64,000 nucleotides of DNA from Olleya namhaensis (GTDB lineage: Bacteria; Bacteroidota; Bacteroidia; Flavobacteriales; Flavobacteriaceae), in the NCBI RefSeq assembly GCF_900114005.1, contig NZ_FORM01000004.1, positions 62,001 through 126,000 on the forward strand, given 5' to 3'. Positions 62,205 through 64,000 of this stretch are shown here, one piece after another. Below the pieces are notes generated by a model. The model ran no database searches. It was not told the DNA's origin and saw only the letters and a program-made list of their open reading frames with translations. The translations under genes were made by a program, and so were the position numbers. Each line of letters opens with the position of its first letter. Positions within the stretch are counted from its first letter, which is position 1.

Positions 62205-63454
62205 TGCAAGCAGAAATAATTACTATTGGAGATGAGATACTGATAGGTCAAATAGTAGACACAAACTCTGCTTTTATAGGTAAAGCGCTAAACTCCATTG
62301 GTGTTTCAGTATATCAAATTACATCCATACAAGATGATAAAGCACATCTGTTAAAAGCATTTGCTGAAGCAGAAAAAAATGCGGATATTATTATAATTAC
62401 TGGAGGTTTAGGACCTACAAAGGATGATATTACAAAGCACACGTTAGCCGAATATTTTAATGATACTCTAATTCAAGACGACGCTGTTTTAAAACATGTA
62501 GAGCAGCTGTTTAAAAAGTATATCAATCAGCCTATCTCGGATGTAAATAAAAAACAAGCCTTAGTCCCTTCAAAAGCAAAAGTACTAACCAATAGGTTTG
62601 GAACAGCGCCCGGAATGTGGATTGAAAAAGGTGACAAAACGTTTATATCATTACCAGGAGTACCCTACGAGATGAAATCTTTAATCGAGTTGGAGGTGCT
62701 ACCTAAATTAGCCGAAAAATACAAACGCCCTTTTATAATACACAAAACACTTTTAACCTATGGTTTAGGTGAAAGTGTAGTTGCGGAGCGTATAGAGGCT
62801 ATTGAAGATGGTTTGCCAAAACATATTAAACTAGCGTATTTACCTGCTTTAGGAAGCGTTAGATTGCGTTTGTCAGGTATTGGAGAGGATGAAGCTAAGT
62901 TAGAACAAGAGATCCAGATAGAAATAGTTAAAATACTGCCATTAATACAAGATATTTTTGTCGGTTATCAAGATAATACCGAAGGCTTAGAATTAATTAT
63001 TTCTAAACAATTAACACAAAAAGGACAAACTTTGGCATTAGCAGAAAGTTGTACGGGTGGAAAATTGGCGGAACAATTTACATCACATTCTGGAGCATCT
63101 GCATTTTTTAAAGGTGCAATTGTCAGTTATGCTACGCAGACTAAAATTGACGTTTTGGAATTGCCTGAGGATTTAATAAATCGCTTTTCGGTGGTTAGTT
63201 CTGAGGTTGCGAAAGCTATGGCGACCAATGTTAGAAAAAAAATGAATTCGGATTTTGCAATTGCCACAACCGGTAATGCAGGACCAACAAAAGGAGATAG
63301 TGATGCAGAGGTTGGAACCGTTTTTATAGCTATAGCTACAAAAAACGGAGTTGAAGCTCATGAATTTACGATGGGAAATCATCGTGAACGCGTCATAAAT
63401 AAAACAGTAAATAAGGCTTTAGAGTTGCTTCAAAAAGAAATTTTTAAAAATTAA
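62204..63454 (+). CDS. cinA: CinA family protein (NMN amidohydrolase-like)
   Basis: A 416-residue two-domain protein. The N-terminal MoaB/MogA-like domain (about 1-170) starts MQAEIITIGDEILIGQIVDTNS and has ITGGLGPTKDDITK and LPGVPYEMKS. The C-terminal CinA domain (about 255-416) has LAESCTGGKLAEQ, GAIVSYATQTKIDVL and ATTGNAGPTKGDSDAEVG, the nicotinamide-nucleotide amidohydrolase site used in pyridine nucleotide salvage. CinA is also linked to competence and DNA damage in some bacteria. Its ATG overlaps the Hpt stop. Confidence 0.92.
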   Translation: MQAEIITIGDEILIGQIVDTNSAFIGKALNSIGVSVYQITSIQDDKAHLLKAFAEAEKNADIIIITGGLGPTKDDITKHTLAEYFNDTLIQDDAVLKHVEQLFKKYINQPISDVNKKQALVPSKAKVLTNRFGTAPGMWIEKGDKTFISLPGVPYEMKSLIELEVLPKLAEKYKRPFIIHKTLLTYGLGESVVAERIEAIEDGLPKHIKLAYLPALGSVRLRLSGIGEDEAKLEQEIQIEIVKILPLIQDIFVGYQDNTEGLELIISKQLTQKGQTLALAESCTGGKLAEQFTSHSGASAFFKGAIVSYATQTKIDVLELPEDLINRFSVVSSEVAKAMATNVRKKMNSDFAIATTGNAGPTKGDSDAEVGTVFIAIATKNGVEAHEFTMGNHRERVINKTVNKALELLQKEIFKN

Positions 63455-63465
63455 TTATTTAGCTC

Positions 63466-63495
63466 TTGTAAAATAGTAAATAATTAGTATCTTTG
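63466..63495 (+). promoter_or_regulatory. Full Bacteroidota promoter for rpmB-rpmG
   Basis: TTG at 63466-63468, then 19 bp, then TATCTTTG at 63488-63495: the consensus TTG-N19-TAnnTTTG of Bacteroidota sigma-A. It is the best promoter match in the window and precedes rpmB by 40 bp. Confidence 0.75.
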
Positions 63496-63535
63496 CACCT
63501 CGATTTTTAATAACATATTTTAAAGTTATAAAGTA

Positions 63536-63772
63536 ATGTCAAGAGTTTGTGAACTTACAGGAAAGAAGGCAATGGTTGGAAACAACGTGTCTCACGCAAA
63601 GAATAGAACTAAGCGTACATTTGATGCTAATTTGATTAAAAAACGTTTTTATATTCCTGAAGAAGATAAGTGGGTAACTTTAAAAATATCTACATCAGCG
63701 TTAAAAACTATTAATAAAATCGGTATCTCTGCTACATTAAAAAGAGCAAGAGCTAACGGATTTGTAAAATAA
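63536..63772 (+). CDS. rpmB: 50S ribosomal protein L28
   Basis: A 78-residue protein of normal length. It starts MSRVCELTGKKAMVGNNVSHAKN and carries RTFDANLIKKRFYIPEEDKWVTLKIS, canonical for bacterial L28 in the large ribosomal subunit. Only one Cys is present, so this is the zinc-free (C-) type. It forms an operon with rpmG 27 bp downstream. Confidence 0.97.
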   Translation: MSRVCELTGKKAMVGNNVSHAKNRTKRTFDANLIKKRFYIPEEDKWVTLKISTSALKTINKIGISATLKRARANGFVK

Positions 63773-63799
63773 TTGCCCAAAAGGTAAAGTATAATAATT

Positions 63800-63982
63800 A
63801 TGGCAAAGAGAGGTAATAGAGTACAAGTAATATTAGAGTGCACAGAGCACAAGGAGTCTGGACAGCCAGGAACGTCTCGTTATATTACAACGAAGAACAA
63901 AAAGAACACTCCAGATAGAATGGAAATTAAGAAATTCAATCCTATCTTGAAGAAAATGACCGTTCATAAAGAAATTAAATAA
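63800..63982 (+). CDS. rpmG: 50S ribosomal protein L33
   Basis: A 60-residue L33: [21 protein letters not shown] with [23 protein letters not shown] and MTVHKEIK at the end. It has a single Cys and lacks the two CxxC pairs of the zinc-binding form. It is the second gene of the rpmB-rpmG operon; in Flavobacteria a DUF4295 gene usually follows, but the window ends here. Confidence 0.97.
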   Translation: MAKRGNRVQVILECTEHKESGQPGTSRYITTKNKKNTPDRMEIKKFNPILKKMTVHKEIK

Positions 63983-64000
63983 TATTCTTTTTAATAAGAA

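Overview
This is a low-GC stretch of chromosome from a Bacteroidota species, most likely a marine Flavobacteriaceae member (inference). The evidence is the gene families present (DUF5606, DUF349, OstA-like protein, CarboxypepD_reg-type TonB-dependent receptor, DUF885 lipoprotein, single-lipoyl E2), the TAnnTTTG promoter -7 elements in front of many genes, the absence of strong Shine-Dalgarno sites, and Zn-free (C-) forms of ribosomal proteins L28 and L33. Genus cannot be settled from the sequence alone. I see no rRNA, tRNA, CRISPR array, prophage, intact insertion sequence or restriction/defence island.

Layout. 1-3.9 kb: the end of a surface-glycan (LPS core type) locus with a truncated glycosyltransferase, a Kdo/WaaP-type kinase, a WaaE-like GT2, a CDP-glycerol-transferase-like protein and a GT9 heptosyltransferase-like protein. 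4-7.3 kb: dapD, then divergently ruvX, def, a DUF5606 gene and mazG. 7.3-7.8 kb: a 60-bp tandem array that copies the last codons of mazG. 8.3-22.9 kb: a long minus-strand run with a DUF349 protein, aroE, two tandem DUF368 proteins, a TPR protein, a class III aminotransferase, an OstA-like protein, purA, a Fur-family regulator, a RelA/SpoT enzyme and a secreted CarboxypepD_reg protein. 23.1-23.7 kb: four copies of a 169-bp hairpin-rich repeat. 23.7-40.4 kb: minus-strand DUF885 lipoprotein, membrane protein, DEAD-box helicase, transglutaminase-like and Cys-rich membrane proteins, FUSC transporter, B12/radical SAM enzyme, MOSC protein, unknown membrane protein, Dus, YkgJ-type protein, an L7/L12-CTD-like membrane protein and a secreted Xaa-Pro dipeptidyl-peptidase. 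40.6-41.1 kb: a small island with an orphan HTH ORF and a tiny lipoprotein gene that has ATA where ATG is expected. 41.3-49.6 kb: pyruvate carboxylase, a soluble TPR hybrid histidine kinase and htpG. 49.8-63.98 kb: mostly plus-strand fabH, a CoA-binding protein, recR, a GT2, an E2 acyltransferase, an exonuclease/FAH/Hpt/cinA run and rpmB-rpmG, with a TonB-dependent receptor, a sodium:solute symporter, an NTF2-like protein and a secreted glutaredoxin-like protein on the minus strand.

Most genes are housekeeping or common in the phylum, and I did not find a convincing new multi-gene system. The unusual signals are mainly repeats: the mazG-tail amplification, the 169-bp array, a dispersed 15-mer forming a CCGC-GAAA-GCGG hairpin next to two terminators and inside two coding sequences, and an intergenic-type palindrome translated inside the radical SAM protein. 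Other points for a second look are the ATG-less lipoprotein, the tandem DUF368 pair, a CX4CX2C radical SAM motif and an HxxxN E2 active site.
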